DNA of 64,000 nt, taken from assembly GCA_021463195.1 (NCBI GenBank), contig JAJTXZ010000017.1:1-64000 (forward strand). The letters run 5' to 3'. Shown here piece by piece: positions 8,620 through 17,772 of this stretch. Source of the stretch: Anaerolineae bacterium. Lineage in GTDB: Bacteria; Chloroflexota; Anaerolineae; UBA4142; SHND01. The number at the start of each line of letters is the position of its first letter. Position 1 is the stretch's first letter. Below the pieces are notes generated by a model. The model did not search any database. It saw nothing but the letters and a program-made list of their open reading frames with translations, and was not told the origin of the DNA. The position numbers were made by a program, and so were the translations under genes.

Positions 8620-11601
8620 TCACATTTCAAGCGCGAACTTGCGCGCCTCGTCCATTGTCCACGCGTATCCCTGTTCCCACAACGACGAAAAATTTTCCTC
8701 TAACGCCGCGCGCAGCGTCGCGCGCAAATTTTCCGCCGCGGCGGATTCGATGGGCGGACGTGGCACGCCGAATTTTTCGCGCTGCGCTTGCGCCGCGCCC
8801 AATAATTTTGCCGCGCGCGCGAATTCATTTTGGCGCGTCGCCAACTGCGCGGCGGTGTCGAACAGCGCAAGCGTCGTCGGCACATCGGGCGCAGTTGGCG
8901 CCTGCGTAAATGCCGCGCGCAAAAAATCTCGCGCGTTCTGTATCTTGCCTTCTGCCAGCGCGAGACGCGCCAAAACATGATTCGCCAAATGAATGCCCGA
9001 CGCCCATTGCAACACGTGCGCCGCCTGTAAGACACGCGCGCCAAGCGCGGCGGCTTGGACATTCTGCGTTGCGCGCGTCAGCAGCGCGAGTAATTCCAAA
9101 TCCGTCTCCAATGCACAGAGCCGGTCGCCCATTTCTTCAAACAACGCGCGACTCGTTTCCAATTGCGGCTGCGCGTACAAGAAATTTCCTTGCGCGCACG
9201 CAAGCGAACCCAATTCGCGCTGCGCGGTCGCAATGCCGTGTTTGTCTGACAGCGCGGTATACATTTCCAACGCTTCTTGCGCGTACGCGCGCGCGTTGGC
9301 AAAATCCCCCTGGGTGTGAACAACGCCCGCGAGATTGTTCAACGCGCCCGCAATCTCGCGCACATCGCCCACTTGCCGAAACAGAGTCAAACTGGATTTG
9401 TACAATTCCGCCGCGCGTGCGTAATCGCCTTGCATCAACGCGCGCTGCGCAAAGGGTCCTTGCGCGCGCCCCAAATCGTCTGCATCCCCCACCGCCTGAT
9501 ACAACACGAACGCTTGATTCAACCATTCATCGGCGCGCGCGGTATCGCCGGTGAGCAAATGGATGAATCCCAAATACATTGTCGCTTCCGCTTCACCGCG
9601 CGGATCGCCAATATTGCGCGCCAGCGCGCGCGCTTGTTCGCCATACGCGGTTGTCTGCGCCAAATTGCCCAAGCGCGAAATTGCGCCGCCCGCGCCGATC
9701 AACGTTTGCACGCGCGCGGAATTTTCCACCGCGCTCGCCGCCAACGCGCGTTCGCTCCAATTCAAACCTTCTTGGAAATAGCCGCGCGTATCCCAATACA
9801 TCCACAGCGCGCCCGTCAGCCGTAATGCTTGCGCCGAACGCGTCGGATTATCCGCAAGCGCCCACAGCAACGCCGCGCGCAAATTGTCGTGTTCCGCGTC
9901 CAAACGTTCGAGCCATCTGATTTGTGCGGGTCCGCGTAATTGCGCGCGCGCCGTTTCCGCGAACGCGCCAAAAAATTCAAGATGGCGGTCGCTCACCAAT
10001 TCCACCGCTTCCGCTTTGTACAAACAATAGCGCGCGAATTGGCGAATCGTTTCCAAAAAACGATAACGCGTCGCGCCGTCGTTATTTTCCGCGATAACGA
10101 GTGATTTATTCACCAACTGGGTGAGCAAATCCAAAATATCCAATTGCGCGATCCCATCGCCCGCGCAAATTTGCTCCGCTGCGTCGAGCGTCCAACCACC
10201 TGCGAACACGGACAATCTTGATAGCAGCGCGCGTTCGGGATTGGACAAGAGATTATAGCTCCACTCTATCGCGGCGGCGAGCGTTTGTTGGCGCGGCATG
10301 GCGGTGCGACTGCCACCCGTCAGCAGACGAAACACATCGTCCAACCGCGCGGCGATTTGTTCGACGGATAACGTGGTGACGCGCGCGGCAGCCAATTCGA
10401 GCGCGAGCGGAATGCCGTCGAGACGGCGGCAGATTTGCGCGATCAAAGGCGCGTTTTGTTCCGTGACGCGAAAATGATTGTTTGCCGCCGTCGCGCGTTC
10501 GGTGAACAAACGCGCCGCGTCACTTTGCGACAACTCGTCCGGTGAGAGCGACCGCTTGGTGTCGGGCAGCGGCAGCGAAGGCACATGAAAAATGTGTTCG
10601 CCTGCGAGATTGAGCGCCTCGCGGCTCGTCGCGACAATTTTTAGATTCGGCGCGGCGCGCAAAAAATTTTCCGCGTGCTGCGCGGCCGCGTCAATCAAAT
10701 GTTCGCAGTTGTCGAACACGAGCAGCAGCGTTTTGCGCTCGAGATAATTTGTCAGTGTTTGCGCGAGATTGCCCGCTTCATCGCGCACACCGAGCGCCGT
10801 CGCAATTGTTTGTGGAATCAATGCCGCGTCGCTCACGCGCGCGAGTTCGATAAACCAAACGCCGTCGGGAAAGGCGTCCAACATTTTTTCCGCGAGTTGA
10901 ATAGACAAACGCGTCTTGCCCGCGCCGCCCGCGCCGCTCAAGGTCAACAGCCGCGTGGTCCGCAAGAGAGACGCGAGTTCGTCGAGCTCGCGTTCGCGCC
11001 CGACAAAGGACGAAAGTTGCGCGGGCAAATTGTTGGGACGCGCGTCGAGAGTTTTGAGCGGCGGAAAATCGGACAACAGTTCGGGGATGACCAGTTGATA
11101 AAGGCGTTTGGGCGCGCGCAAATCTTTTAAACGATGTTCGCCCAAATCGCGCGCGGTTACATCTTGCGGTAAAGCGTTTTTGACGAGGGCATGCGTTGTT
11201 TCGGAAAGCAAAATTTGTCCGCCATATCCCGCCGCGCCGATGCGCGCCGCGCGATGAACATCAAGGCCAACATATTTGTCCTCTGCGCGCGTCGGCTCGC
11301 CGGTGTGCAAGCCCATCCGCACGCGCACGCGAATGTTTTCGTCCCACGCGTGTGTGTGCAGCGCGCGCTGCGCGTCCACTGCCGCGTTCACCGCATCCAT
11401 TGCGCGCGCAAAGCAAACAAAAAACGAATCGCCCTGTGTATCAACGATTCGTCCATGATGCTTTTCAAAACACGCGCGCAAAATTTCGTGATGCGCGGCT
11501 AAAATGCGCGCGTAGCGTTCGCCCAATTGCTGTAACAGTTTGGTCGAACCTTCAATATCGGTAAAGAGGAGCGTGACGGTCCCTGTTGGCAGCGAATTCA
11601 T
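8620..11601 (-). CDS. Nucleotide cyclase-STAND ATPase-TPR regulator (993 aa)
   Basis: This multidomain signalling protein opens with a class III adenylate/guanylate cyclase domain (residues about 5-175): FTDIEGSTKL carries the first metal-binding aspartate, and GRIVDTQGDSFFV the second. A STAND/NB-ARC-like ATPase follows (about 195-480) with P-loop GAGGAGKTRL, LLLVFDNCEHL as Walker B and GIPLALELAA as the GxP motif. The C-terminal half is helical TPR-like repeats (EQARALARNIGDPRGEAEAT and similar). AAGGAGCAAC precedes the ATG at 11601. Such AfsR/MalT-related proteins are common in Chloroflexota and actinobacteria. The repeats probably sense a ligand or partner and gate the ATPase; no DNA-binding domain is visible, so output is presumably cyclic nucleotide. 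Confidence 0.88.
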   Translation of the reverse strand: MNSLPTGTVTLLFTDIEGSTKLLQQLGERYARILAAHHEILRACFEKHHGRIVDTQGDSFFVCFARAMDAVNAAVDAQRALHTHAWDENIRVRVRMGLHTGEPTRAEDKYVGLDVHRAARIGAAGYGGQILLSETTHALVKNALPQDVTARDLGEHRLKDLRAPKRLYQLVIPELLSDFPPLKTLDARPNNLPAQLSSFVGRERELDELASLLRTTRLLTLSGAGGAGKTRLSIQLAEKMLDAFPDGVWFIELARVSDAALIPQTIATALGVRDEAGNLAQTLTNYLERKTLLLVFDNCEHLIDAAAQHAENFLRAAPNLKIVATSREALNLAGEHIFHVPSLPLPDTKRSLSPDELSQSDAARLFTERATAANNHFRVTEQNAPLIAQICRRLDGIPLALELAAARVTTLSVEQIAARLDDVFRLLTGGSRTAMPRQQTLAAAIEWSYNLLSNPERALLSRLSVFAGGWTLDAAEQICAGDGIAQLDILDLLTQLVNKSLVIAENNDGATRYRFLETIRQFARYCLYKAEAVELVSDRHLEFFGAFAETARAQLRGPAQIRWLERLDAEHDNLRAALLWALADNPTRSAQALRLTGALWMYWDTRGYFQEGLNWSERALAASAVENSARVQTLIGAGGAISRLGNLAQTTAYGEQARALARNIGDPRGEAEATMYLGFIHLLTGDTARADEWLNQAFVLYQAVGDADDLGRAQGPFAQRALMQGDYARAAELYKSSLTLFRQVGDVREIAGALNNLAGVVHTQGDFANARAYAQEALEMYTALSDKHGIATAQRELGSLACAQGNFLYAQPQLETSRALFEEMGDRLCALETDLELLALLTRATQNVQAAALGARVLQAAHVLQWASGIHLANHVLARLALAEGKIQNARDFLRAAFTQAPTAPDVPTTLALFDTAAQLATRQNEFARAAKLLGAAQAQREKFGVPRPPIESAAAENLRATLRAALEENFSSLWEQGYAWTMDEARKFALEM

Positions 11602-11736
11602 GTTGCTCCTTGTCTGCGGCGCGAAGACTCACGCATACGATTCGATGGCGAAACAAGCCGTTCAAAAAAATAAAGCGAATGCTGAACAAGATTCAACGCG
11701 CATTGTTTTTACCTATCTTGTATTTCGCCGTTGAAT

Positions 11737-12777
11737 TCAATTCTCTATTCTCAACACCGTCCGCACCGCCTCTCCTTTTCTTTCCGCCATTCGCCGCAGC
11801 GCCGCGTTAATTTCCTCTAATGGCGTCGTCTCTGTTACCGAACCGCTCACATTGATTTCACCCGCTGCCGCCATGTCAATAATTTTTTCAAGGTCCGCGC
11901 GATGAAAACCGAGCGAGCCAATGAGCGCCAACTCGCTGCCGACGAACGCTTGCAATGGCGGCAGCGTCACGCGCTCTTGTCCTACGCCGACGACGATCGC
12001 GCGCCCGCCGCGCTTTAAACATTTTAGCGCAGTCGTCACCGTCTCGGCGCGACCTACGAACTCGAACGCGCAATCCGCGCCCGCGCCGTCGGTCAACGCT
12101 CTCACCGCTTTTGGCGCGTCAGCATTAACTGGATTGAGCGTGTAATCGGCGCCCGCCTCTTGCGCTTGACGCAGCGCGCCCTCCGAAACATCTACAGCAA
12201 TGACGGGCGCCGCCCCGCGCTGTTTCGCCCACATCACGCCATGATGACCCACGCCGCCGCAGCCGATGACGACAATCGCTTCGCCGCGCTGCACGCTGCC
12301 GCGACAGACGACGGCGTGATACGCGGTCGAGACGGCATCAGTGAGAATCGCGCCAATTTCAAATGGAATTGTTTCCGGCAAACGGACGAGCATCCGCGCG
12401 GGGACGATGAGAGATTCGGCAAACGCGCCGTCGGCTTGCACGCCGAGGATGCGGCTCTTTAGGCACAATGCTTCGCGTCCGCTCACGCACGCGTAACATT
12501 CGCCGCAGGCGATATTCGGAAAAACGACGACGCGCTCCCCCACCTTCCAATCCGTCACCCCCGCGCCAATTTCGGCGACGACCCCGGCGGCTTCGTGTCC
12601 GAGCGTGATTGGTTGATACGCGGTGGGTATTGTCCCTTCAAGCGCAATGTGCAAATCGGTCCCGCACAATCCTGCCGCATGTACGGCGACCAATGCTTCG
12701 CCGGGTCCGGGTTTAGGTTGGGGAATGTCCTCGAGCTTGAGCGGTTCGTTCGCTTTATAGAATCTTGCGGCTTTCAT
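11737..12777 (-). CDS. Zinc-dependent alcohol dehydrogenase (MDR family)
   Basis: A 346-residue medium-chain dehydrogenase that would oxidise an alcohol or hydroxyacyl intermediate with NAD(P). The catalytic zinc ligands are in GLCGTDLH and GHEAAG. The structural zinc site is the four-cysteine lobe CGECYACVSGREALC, and the Rossmann motif is GCGGVGHHG with an aspartate at AVDVS. I chose the ATG at 12777 (MKAARFYKANEP) with AGAGAGG upstream; an open frame extends further 5' but through a repeat element. It is the most distal gene of the minus-strand catabolic operon that begins at 18724. Confidence 0.9.
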   Translation of the reverse strand: MKAARFYKANEPLKLEDIPQPKPGPGEALVAVHAAGLCGTDLHIALEGTIPTAYQPITLGHEAAGVVAEIGAGVTDWKVGERVVVFPNIACGECYACVSGREALCLKSRILGVQADGAFAESLIVPARMLVRLPETIPFEIGAILTDAVSTAYHAVVCRGSVQRGEAIVVIGCGGVGHHGVMWAKQRGAAPVIAVDVSEGALRQAQEAGADYTLNPVNADAPKAVRALTDGAGADCAFEFVGRAETVTTALKCLKRGGRAIVVGVGQERVTLPPLQAFVGSELALIGSLGFHRADLEKIIDMAAAGEINVSGSVTETTPLEEINAALRRMAERKGEAVRTVLRIEN

Positions 12778-12798
12778 CTTTGCCTCTCTCTTGAAAAT

Positions 12799-12894
12799 GG
12801 GACACAGATACCTGCGGTGCAGTTCATCGCCAATTACACAGATAGGGGCGACGAACTCTCGCGCAAATCTGTGGCATCTGTGGAATCTGTGTCC
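12799..12894. repeat. 96-bp element with terminal inverted repeats, copy A
   Basis: The element begins GGGACACAGAT and ends ATCTGTGTCC. Internal sequence includes GGGGCGACGAACT and repeated ATCTGTGG words. A related copy lies at 15394-15492. It fills the gap between the CoA-transferase and dehydrogenase genes. Confidence 0.7.
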
Positions 12895-12943
12895 GAGAAA
12901 TCTTTGTGCGTCGGGAACGAGTCGTTGACTCGGCGAAAACTTC

Positions 12944-14584
12944 TCAGTCGCGCCATAAATCTCCGTGTGGATCAAAACGATGCAAAGCTTGTCGCTCTAC
13001 GTGATTTGGCAGCGGCAGCACGGCGATATCGCGCGCCACTTGCAAATCCCAGCCGCACGCGTCACGCGCGTTTTGGATTGTTGATTCGCCTCCAAATACC
13101 GCCGCGAGAATTAGCTCGCCGTTTATTTTTCGATACACGCCCCACTGTGTGATGACGGTGGACACGCGCGCGCCTAGCGACGTAATATAATTCACGCGCT
13201 CGACAAAACGTTGCCGCGCTTGCCGCGCGACGACGATAACTTCCGCCGCCGTGGATGCCACATCGTTCGCGCCGCCTGAACCCATCAGAAAACCGCCGTC
13301 GGGCAAACGCGTCGTGTTGAGGTTGCCCTGCCGGTCTACTTGCGCCGCGCCCAACACGCCAAGACAGCGCGCGCGTTCGCTCCCCACAAACATCCCCAAC
13401 ACAGTCAACGTGTCGGCGAGCATCGGCGCGGTGGGCACGTTGCGGAGCGCGAACAAGAATGGGTCGCCGGGCAAAGGTTGAAAGCCCGTCGCGCCCGCTT
13501 CGGTCAACAACGTCACCGTGATTCCTTGATTCTGCAACTGTGATTCCGCCAACCACGCGGCGAGGTGCGCCGCGCCGAGACCGCAGAGAATCGCGCCGTG
13601 TCCGCGTTCTCGAACCGCGCGAACGATTTCGCGCGCGGCGCCAAGAATCATTTTTTCAGCATCCGTAATTTTTTCTGTTGGAGACAGCAAAGGCAGAGGC
13701 GCGGGCGAAAAATTTTCGAGCGCGGTGAGTCGTTCAGGTCCGAGTTGGGCGACATACGCCGCATGGTCGCGGCAGTCGAGAATCCAATGTTGAATCCATT
13801 CCGCCTGTGTCTCTTGCGCGCGGGAAGCGGCGCGAGCTTGGAGAATGAACGGACGGTCTTCGACATAGCCGCCGTCGAATCCCAAGCAGCCCAACGGATG
13901 CGCGCCAAAGGGCGCGTGACACACCGCGCGGACGGCGTGCGCCGGGATGCGCGTCATTTGCGCGTGCGCGCGAATTTCGTCTGACGAAACAATTTTTTCA
14001 ACCGTAACGATTGCGCCTTCTCGGGCTGCCAACGCGCCAAACGCATTGCTCCCTAATGGCAGCGCAAGAATCGTGTTGCCCTCCGCGTCGGCGGCGTAAC
14101 CGTGCGTCAGCGTCAAATCGGGCGCAAGCGCGGAAACGAGTCCGACGTCGTCCAGCGAACGAAATTGCGCGCCAAGTTCATGTTCGAGCGAACTCCCGAC
14201 GATAGAGCGCGTCGGCAGAAAAGGCAGATTCAGCGCAGCGGCGAGCAAGCGCAAAGTAAAAGTGAGCATCGTCCAATTTTCCACCGTGACTCTGCCGCTG
14301 TTGATGGCGCGCTGAATTGCCGGATTCGGACCCGGAGCAGGATAGCCATCGCCGAGAAAAGCGGCGACGACACGCTGCGCCAAGCCTGCGGCGAGGAATG
14401 GGGCGGCAGAGGTGGCGCCGCCGGTGGAAAGCAGCAGCGTAAAGCGCGGGTCGCGCGCCGCGAACTGGCGAATGATTTCAAACAGCGCCGCGTTGGGGAA
14501 CGCCCACGCGCCGCCAAAATACAAACTCATGCCCGGACGGACAAAGGCGCGAATGGCATCCGCCAGCGGAATCACCTTGGACAT
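12944..14584 (-). CDS. Fused alpha-beta family I CoA-transferase (GctAB/IpdAB-like)
   Basis: A 546-residue protein that joins both subunits of a family I CoA-transferase. The alpha half (about 1-290) has YFGGAWAFPNAAL, VENWTMLTFTLRLLA and LPFLPTRS. The beta half (about 300-546) has an EXG motif in LLTEAGATGFQP, QVDRQGNLNTTRLPDGGFLMG and GSGGANDVAST. These are shared with glutaconate CoA-transferase and with IpdA/IpdB, which hydrolytically open the last steroid ring as a CoA ester. The two-gene version occurs at 38822-40523. The start ATG at 14584 overlaps the crotonase stop (TAATG). Seen: fusion and motifs. Inferred: CoA transfer to, or C-C hydrolysis of, a cyclic or dicarboxylic acyl-CoA. 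Confidence 0.88.
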   Translation of the reverse strand: MSKVIPLADAIRAFVRPGMSLYFGGAWAFPNAALFEIIRQFAARDPRFTLLLSTGGATSAAPFLAAGLAQRVVAAFLGDGYPAPGPNPAIQRAINSGRVTVENWTMLTFTLRLLAAALNLPFLPTRSIVGSSLEHELGAQFRSLDDVGLVSALAPDLTLTHGYAADAEGNTILALPLGSNAFGALAAREGAIVTVEKIVSSDEIRAHAQMTRIPAHAVRAVCHAPFGAHPLGCLGFDGGYVEDRPFILQARAASRAQETQAEWIQHWILDCRDHAAYVAQLGPERLTALENFSPAPLPLLSPTEKITDAEKMILGAAREIVRAVRERGHGAILCGLGAAHLAAWLAESQLQNQGITVTLLTEAGATGFQPLPGDPFLFALRNVPTAPMLADTLTVLGMFVGSERARCLGVLGAAQVDRQGNLNTTRLPDGGFLMGSGGANDVASTAAEVIVVARQARQRFVERVNYITSLGARVSTVITQWGVYRKINGELILAAVFGGESTIQNARDACGWDLQVARDIAVLPLPNHVERQALHRFDPHGDLWRD

Positions 14585-15381
14585 TATTTTCCCTGAAACT
14601 TTGGCTTGCGTTTTTCGGCAAAGGCGGCGATGCCCTCTTGCGCGTCTTCGCTCGTACGCAGCGGTTCGCCCAACAGATTTTCCAATCGCAATCCATCCGC
14701 CAACGGCAGCTCCAATCCTTTCCACACTGCCGTCTTGGCGGTTTGCACCGCAAGCGGCGCGTTGGCGCAAATTTCGTCCGCCAGCGCGACGGCGGCGTTC
14801 ATCAATTCGGCTTGCGGCGTCACTCGATTCACAAGCCCGATGCGATACGCTTCCGCCGCGCCGATTTTTTTCGCGGTGAAAATCATTTCGAGCGCGATAC
14901 CTACTGGCACAATGCGCGGCAGTCGCTGCGTGCCGCCCGCGCCAGGGATGATGCCGCGACTCGTTTCGGTCAAACCGAATTGCGCGTTCTCGGAGCAAAG
15001 ACGAATGTCGCACGCCAACGCGAGTTCCAATCCGCCGCCGAAACAATAACCGTTCACCGCCGCGATGATTGGCTTCCACACCTCCAGATTGCGAGTCAAT
15101 CCGCCCACACCGGGCTGCGTTTCGCCGCGCTGCCGTCGCTGCAGCGGAGTCAGCGCGCGATAAAATTCGCCAAGCGCGCGCAAATCGGCGCCCGCGCTAA
15201 AAGCCTTGTCCCCGGCGCCGGTGACGATCGCAACCCACAGTTCCGGATCGTCGCGAAAGCGCGTCCACGCTTCGCCTAGTTCACGGCTCGCGTCCAAATC
15301 CAGCGCGTTGTGAACTTGAGGGCGGTCTATGGTGATGACGACAATGCGTTGTTGGGTCTCGAATCGAATGGGCATAGTCAT
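14584..15381 (-). CDS. Enoyl-CoA hydratase/isomerase (crotonase)
   Basis: A 265-residue crotonase. The oxyanion-hole motifs are AFSAGADLRAL and NGYCFGGGLELALACDIR. Both acid/base positions of classical hydratases are kept: the glutamate in FGLTETSRGIIPGAGGT and the one in IALEMIFTAKK, so hydration of an enoyl-CoA is plausible. The C-terminal EGIAAFAEKRKPKF is the usual tail. It is followed by the fused CoA-transferase with a TAATG overlap and preceded by a repeat element. An insertion of about 10 residues after the first motif (around residues 75-90, RRQRGETQPGVG) is unusual. Part of the minus-strand operon 18724 to 11737. Confidence 0.9.
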   Translation of the reverse strand: MTMPIRFETQQRIVVITIDRPQVHNALDLDASRELGEAWTRFRDDPELWVAIVTGAGDKAFSAGADLRALGEFYRALTPLQRRQRGETQPGVGGLTRNLEVWKPIIAAVNGYCFGGGLELALACDIRLCSENAQFGLTETSRGIIPGAGGTQRLPRIVPVGIALEMIFTAKKIGAAEAYRIGLVNRVTPQAELMNAAVALADEICANAPLAVQTAKTAVWKGLELPLADGLRLENLLGEPLRTSEDAQEGIAAFAEKRKPKFQGK

Positions 15382-15393
15382 GCTCTCTTAATT

Positions 15394-15492
15394 GGGACAC
15401 AGATGCCACAGAGAACGCAGATTCCGACGACATAGTTCGTCGCATTTATCTGTGGAAATGGCGACGAACTGCGTCGCAGAAATCTGTGTCCC
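15394..15492. repeat. 99-bp element with terminal inverted repeats, copy B
   Basis: It starts GGGACACAGAT and ends ATCTGTGTCCC, and contains GGCGACGAACTGCGTCGC, itself nearly palindromic. It is the counterpart of 12799-12894, and the two copies bracket the crotonase and fused CoA-transferase genes. Confidence 0.7.
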
Positions 15493-15528
15493 AAAGACAA
15501 ATCTGTGATGTATTGTGTCACGCTTCGC

Positions 15529-15551
15529 AGGGCAAGTTACAAACTTGCCCT
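15529..15551. repeat. Short palindrome supplying the DUF35 gene stop
   Basis: AGGGCAAGTT and its complement AACTTGCCCT are separated by 3 nt. The right arm runs into the TAG stop (15550-15552) of the DUF35 gene, so the element borders or provides its 3' end. Confidence 0.65.
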
Positions 15552-16506
15552 ACGCTGGTTGGAAATAAGCAAGATCGAGAATGTGTCCGCGCCGCGTTTC
15601 GGCAAAGACGGGCGCGACGCGCAGACCGATTCGCAGTTCATCGGCATTGGTCACATTGACGCGATGTACGAGCGCGGTATCCGCGCCATCGAGACGAATC
15701 AGCGCAAACGCAAGATTGTCCGTCGCGGCAAATGCGCCGAGCGTTCCGTTCGGTCCCACCTCGACCCAATCGCTCGTATCCACGAAACAACGCGGGCAAA
15801 AAGAGCGCGCGGGGACGAGCACGCGTTGACATGACGGACAGCGCGCCCCGAAAATTTTTTTCTCGTCGCGCAGCGCAATCAAGAAACGGCTCGCCGCTTT
15901 TCCCGCCGCATAATTGAACGAAAGATTTACTCCGGCGGTGATGAAAAGAGATTGGGGATTGGAGATTGGAGAATGGAGATTAGAGATTGGAGATTGGAGC
16001 TTGGAACTTGAAGCTTGCGAGCTTGCCGCTTGCGCGTCGCGTTCCGCGATTGGCGATATGCTCGCAAAGTGCGCGATGTCGTTCAACGTCCCCTTGCGTT
16101 CGGCGCGCCATACGGCTTGGACGCGCATTCCGATTTGCAATTTCGCCGGGTCGTTCTCGGCAAGATAATGATTGAGCGTCGTGTCCGCGCCGTCGAGTTG
16201 AATCAACGCCATGCCATAAGGCGTGGGGCGCGGCTGCCCGGTGGTTGGGTCAATGATTGGCGTGTGAACGATGGTAAACGCGCGCACCGTGCCGCTGTCC
16301 TTGACCTCGACCCACTCGCGCAATTCGGCGTGGCAGTTACCACAGACCGGACGCGGCGGCAGATAGACGCGCCTGCAAATGGGGCAGCGCAAGCCGAGCA
16401 AACGTTGTTCGTCACGCAGCGCGCGAATGAACTCGGCAAAATACCAACTCGCGCCATAGCGCCACGCGAGGGTCATGGTGTGCGAAATTTTCAACAGTTC
16501 AGTCAT
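15550..16506 (-). CDS. Tandem DUF35 (zinc-ribbon/OB-fold) protein, thiolase partner
   Basis: A 318-residue protein with two complete DUF35 units. Unit 1 (about 30-150) has rubredoxin-like cysteines CPIC...CGNC, then an OB-fold with VRAFTIVHTPI. Unit 2 (about 200-318) has CPSC...CPRC and GAFAATDNLAFALIRLDG. The linker (about 165-190) reads SKLQSPISNLHSPISNPQS and is encoded by the GATTGGAGATTGGA repeat. DUF35 proteins bind thiolase-like enzymes; in steroid side-chain degradation the DUF35 part of ChsH2 pairs with the Ltp2 thiolase to make a retro-aldolase. Two thiolase-like genes lie immediately upstream, and the start overlaps the first by ATGA (16503-16506). Single DUF35 proteins are about 130-150 residues, so this is a fusion. 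Confidence 0.88.
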   Translation of the reverse strand: MTELLKISHTMTLAWRYGASWYFAEFIRALRDEQRLLGLRCPICRRVYLPPRPVCGNCHAELREWVEVKDSGTVRAFTIVHTPIIDPTTGQPRPTPYGMALIQLDGADTTLNHYLAENDPAKLQIGMRVQAVWRAERKGTLNDIAHFASISPIAERDAQAASSQASSSKLQSPISNLHSPISNPQSLFITAGVNLSFNYAAGKAASRFLIALRDEKKIFGARCPSCQRVLVPARSFCPRCFVDTSDWVEVGPNGTLGAFAATDNLAFALIRLDGADTALVHRVNVTNADELRIGLRVAPVFAETRRGHILDLAYFQPA

Positions 16507-17657
16507 TTGTCTGCGCTCAAGATGATTACGTCGCTCCAGGCATAGACGCCATAGCCGGTCGCCAACGCGAGACGAACGTCGGGGATTTGATGTGCGCCCG
16601 CGCGCTCCATCACTTGCAGCGCGGCTTCCGCGACGCGAATGACTCCCGACGCGCCGACCGGATTTGTGGACAAGACACCGCCCGAAGGATTCACCGGCAG
16701 CTCGCCGCTCATCTCGGTCACGCCGTCGTCAATCAATTTTCCGGCGTCGCCCTCCGCGCAAAAACCCAGCGCTTCGTACCACGCGAGTTCCGCGTAACTC
16801 ACCGGCTCGTAAATTTCCGCGACGTCAAATTGTTTCAACGGTTCGGTGATGCCGACGCGTTGATACGCTGCGCGCGCCGCATCGCGCAGCGTCCGCATCG
16901 TAACCAAGCGTCGGTCCAAATCGCCGATGTACGGTTGGTCGTGACGCGTCACGGCGGCGCGCACCCACGCCGGGCGCGCGCACAATTTTTCCGCGACGCC
17001 TTGCGCGGCGTACACAATCGCGCACGCGCCGTCCGATTGTGGACACATGTCGAGCAGATGAACGGGGTCCGCCAACATCCGCGAATTCAGCACCTGTTCG
17101 ACGGTGAGGTCCGGCATCTGCAAATGCGCGTACGGATTTTTCGCCGCGTTGCGCCGCGCTTTGACCGCGACCTTTGCGGCTTGCGTCGGCGTGACGCCGC
17201 GTTCGGCAGCGTACTGCGAAATCGAGAGCGCGAAATTTCCCACCGCGCCCGATGCGACGCTGCGGTCCCACAGCGGGTCCACCAGCGCCATTCCCGTTTG
17301 CGTCGCGCCCTCCGAATGTTTCTCCCAGCCGACCACCAGCACAATGTCGAATAATCCTGACGCGCATTGATGATAACCCGCGATGCACGCCGACGTTCCC
17401 GACGTGCCGCCCGTCGCAATCTTGAGCGTCGGCTTGAGATAACCGCCCGCGCCTTCGCCCACCCACATTTCCGGCAGCGCGCGTCCCTCGAACAATTCCA
17501 TATTCGCCAGCACGACCGCGTCCACATCGCGCAGCGTGATGCCCGCGTCCGCCAGCGCGCGCGTCGCGGCTTGGCGCACGAGTTCGGCTTGACTCGCATC
17601 ATCGCGCGCTTTGACGTGCTTTGTCTGTCCCGCGCCAATAATGGCTGTGTTTCTCAT
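16503..17657 (-). CDS. SCP2/Ltp-type thiolase
   Basis: A 384-residue thiolase-fold enzyme of the lipid-transfer-protein/SCP2 group. GTSGTSACIAGYHQCASG contains the candidate nucleophilic cysteines. EIYEPVSYAELAWYEALGF and NPSGGVLSTNPVGASGVIR carry the C-terminal active-site loop typical of the group. Members either cleave 3-ketoacyl-CoA or, with a DUF35 partner, act as retro-aldolases on beta-hydroxyacyl-CoA. The overlap (ATGA) with the double DUF35 gene supports a physical complex. Which reaction occurs cannot be told from sequence. It lies between two related genes in the minus-strand operon. Confidence 0.88.
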   Translation of the reverse strand: MRNTAIIGAGQTKHVKARDDASQAELVRQAATRALADAGITLRDVDAVVLANMELFEGRALPEMWVGEGAGGYLKPTLKIATGGTSGTSACIAGYHQCASGLFDIVLVVGWEKHSEGATQTGMALVDPLWDRSVASGAVGNFALSISQYAAERGVTPTQAAKVAVKARRNAAKNPYAHLQMPDLTVEQVLNSRMLADPVHLLDMCPQSDGACAIVYAAQGVAEKLCARPAWVRAAVTRHDQPYIGDLDRRLVTMRTLRDAARAAYQRVGITEPLKQFDVAEIYEPVSYAELAWYEALGFCAEGDAGKLIDDGVTEMSGELPVNPSGGVLSTNPVGASGVIRVAEAALQVMERAGAHQIPDVRLALATGYGVYAWSDVIILSADK

Positions 17658-17687
17658 ATCGCGTATCGTGTATCACAAATCACAACT

Positions 17688-17772
17688 CGCCACTCGCAAC
17701 TCGCCACTATCGCACTATCTCATTATCTCACTATTGCACTATCGCACGATCTCACTATCGCACTATCCGCTA
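17688..17772. repeat. CACTATCG/CTCACTAT tandem repeat tract
   Basis: Units such as TCGCACTATC and TCTCACTATC repeat here between the two thiolase genes and run into the 3' end of the upstream one (stop at 17723). Similar CACTATCG units occur at 21025-21060. Confidence 0.8.

Noticed and set aside
8910-9554. Plus-strand frames opposite the cyclase-STAND gene
   Set aside because: Arg/Ala/Pro-rich shadows of a high-GC coding strand with no recognisable domain.
11737-12975. Longer 412-codon start for the alcohol dehydrogenase
   Set aside because: The first 66 codons run through the inverted-repeat element; MKAARFY at 12777 matches the family start and has a ribosome site.
12595-13152. Plus-strand frame across the gap between the dehydrogenase and CoA-transferase genes
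   Set aside because: It covers parts of two real genes in antisense and the repeat element; the composition is not protein-like.
12944-15079. Longer 711-codon start for the fused CoA-transferase
   Set aside because: The extra N-terminus is an out-of-frame shadow of the crotonase gene; the TAATG start at 14584 matches the family.
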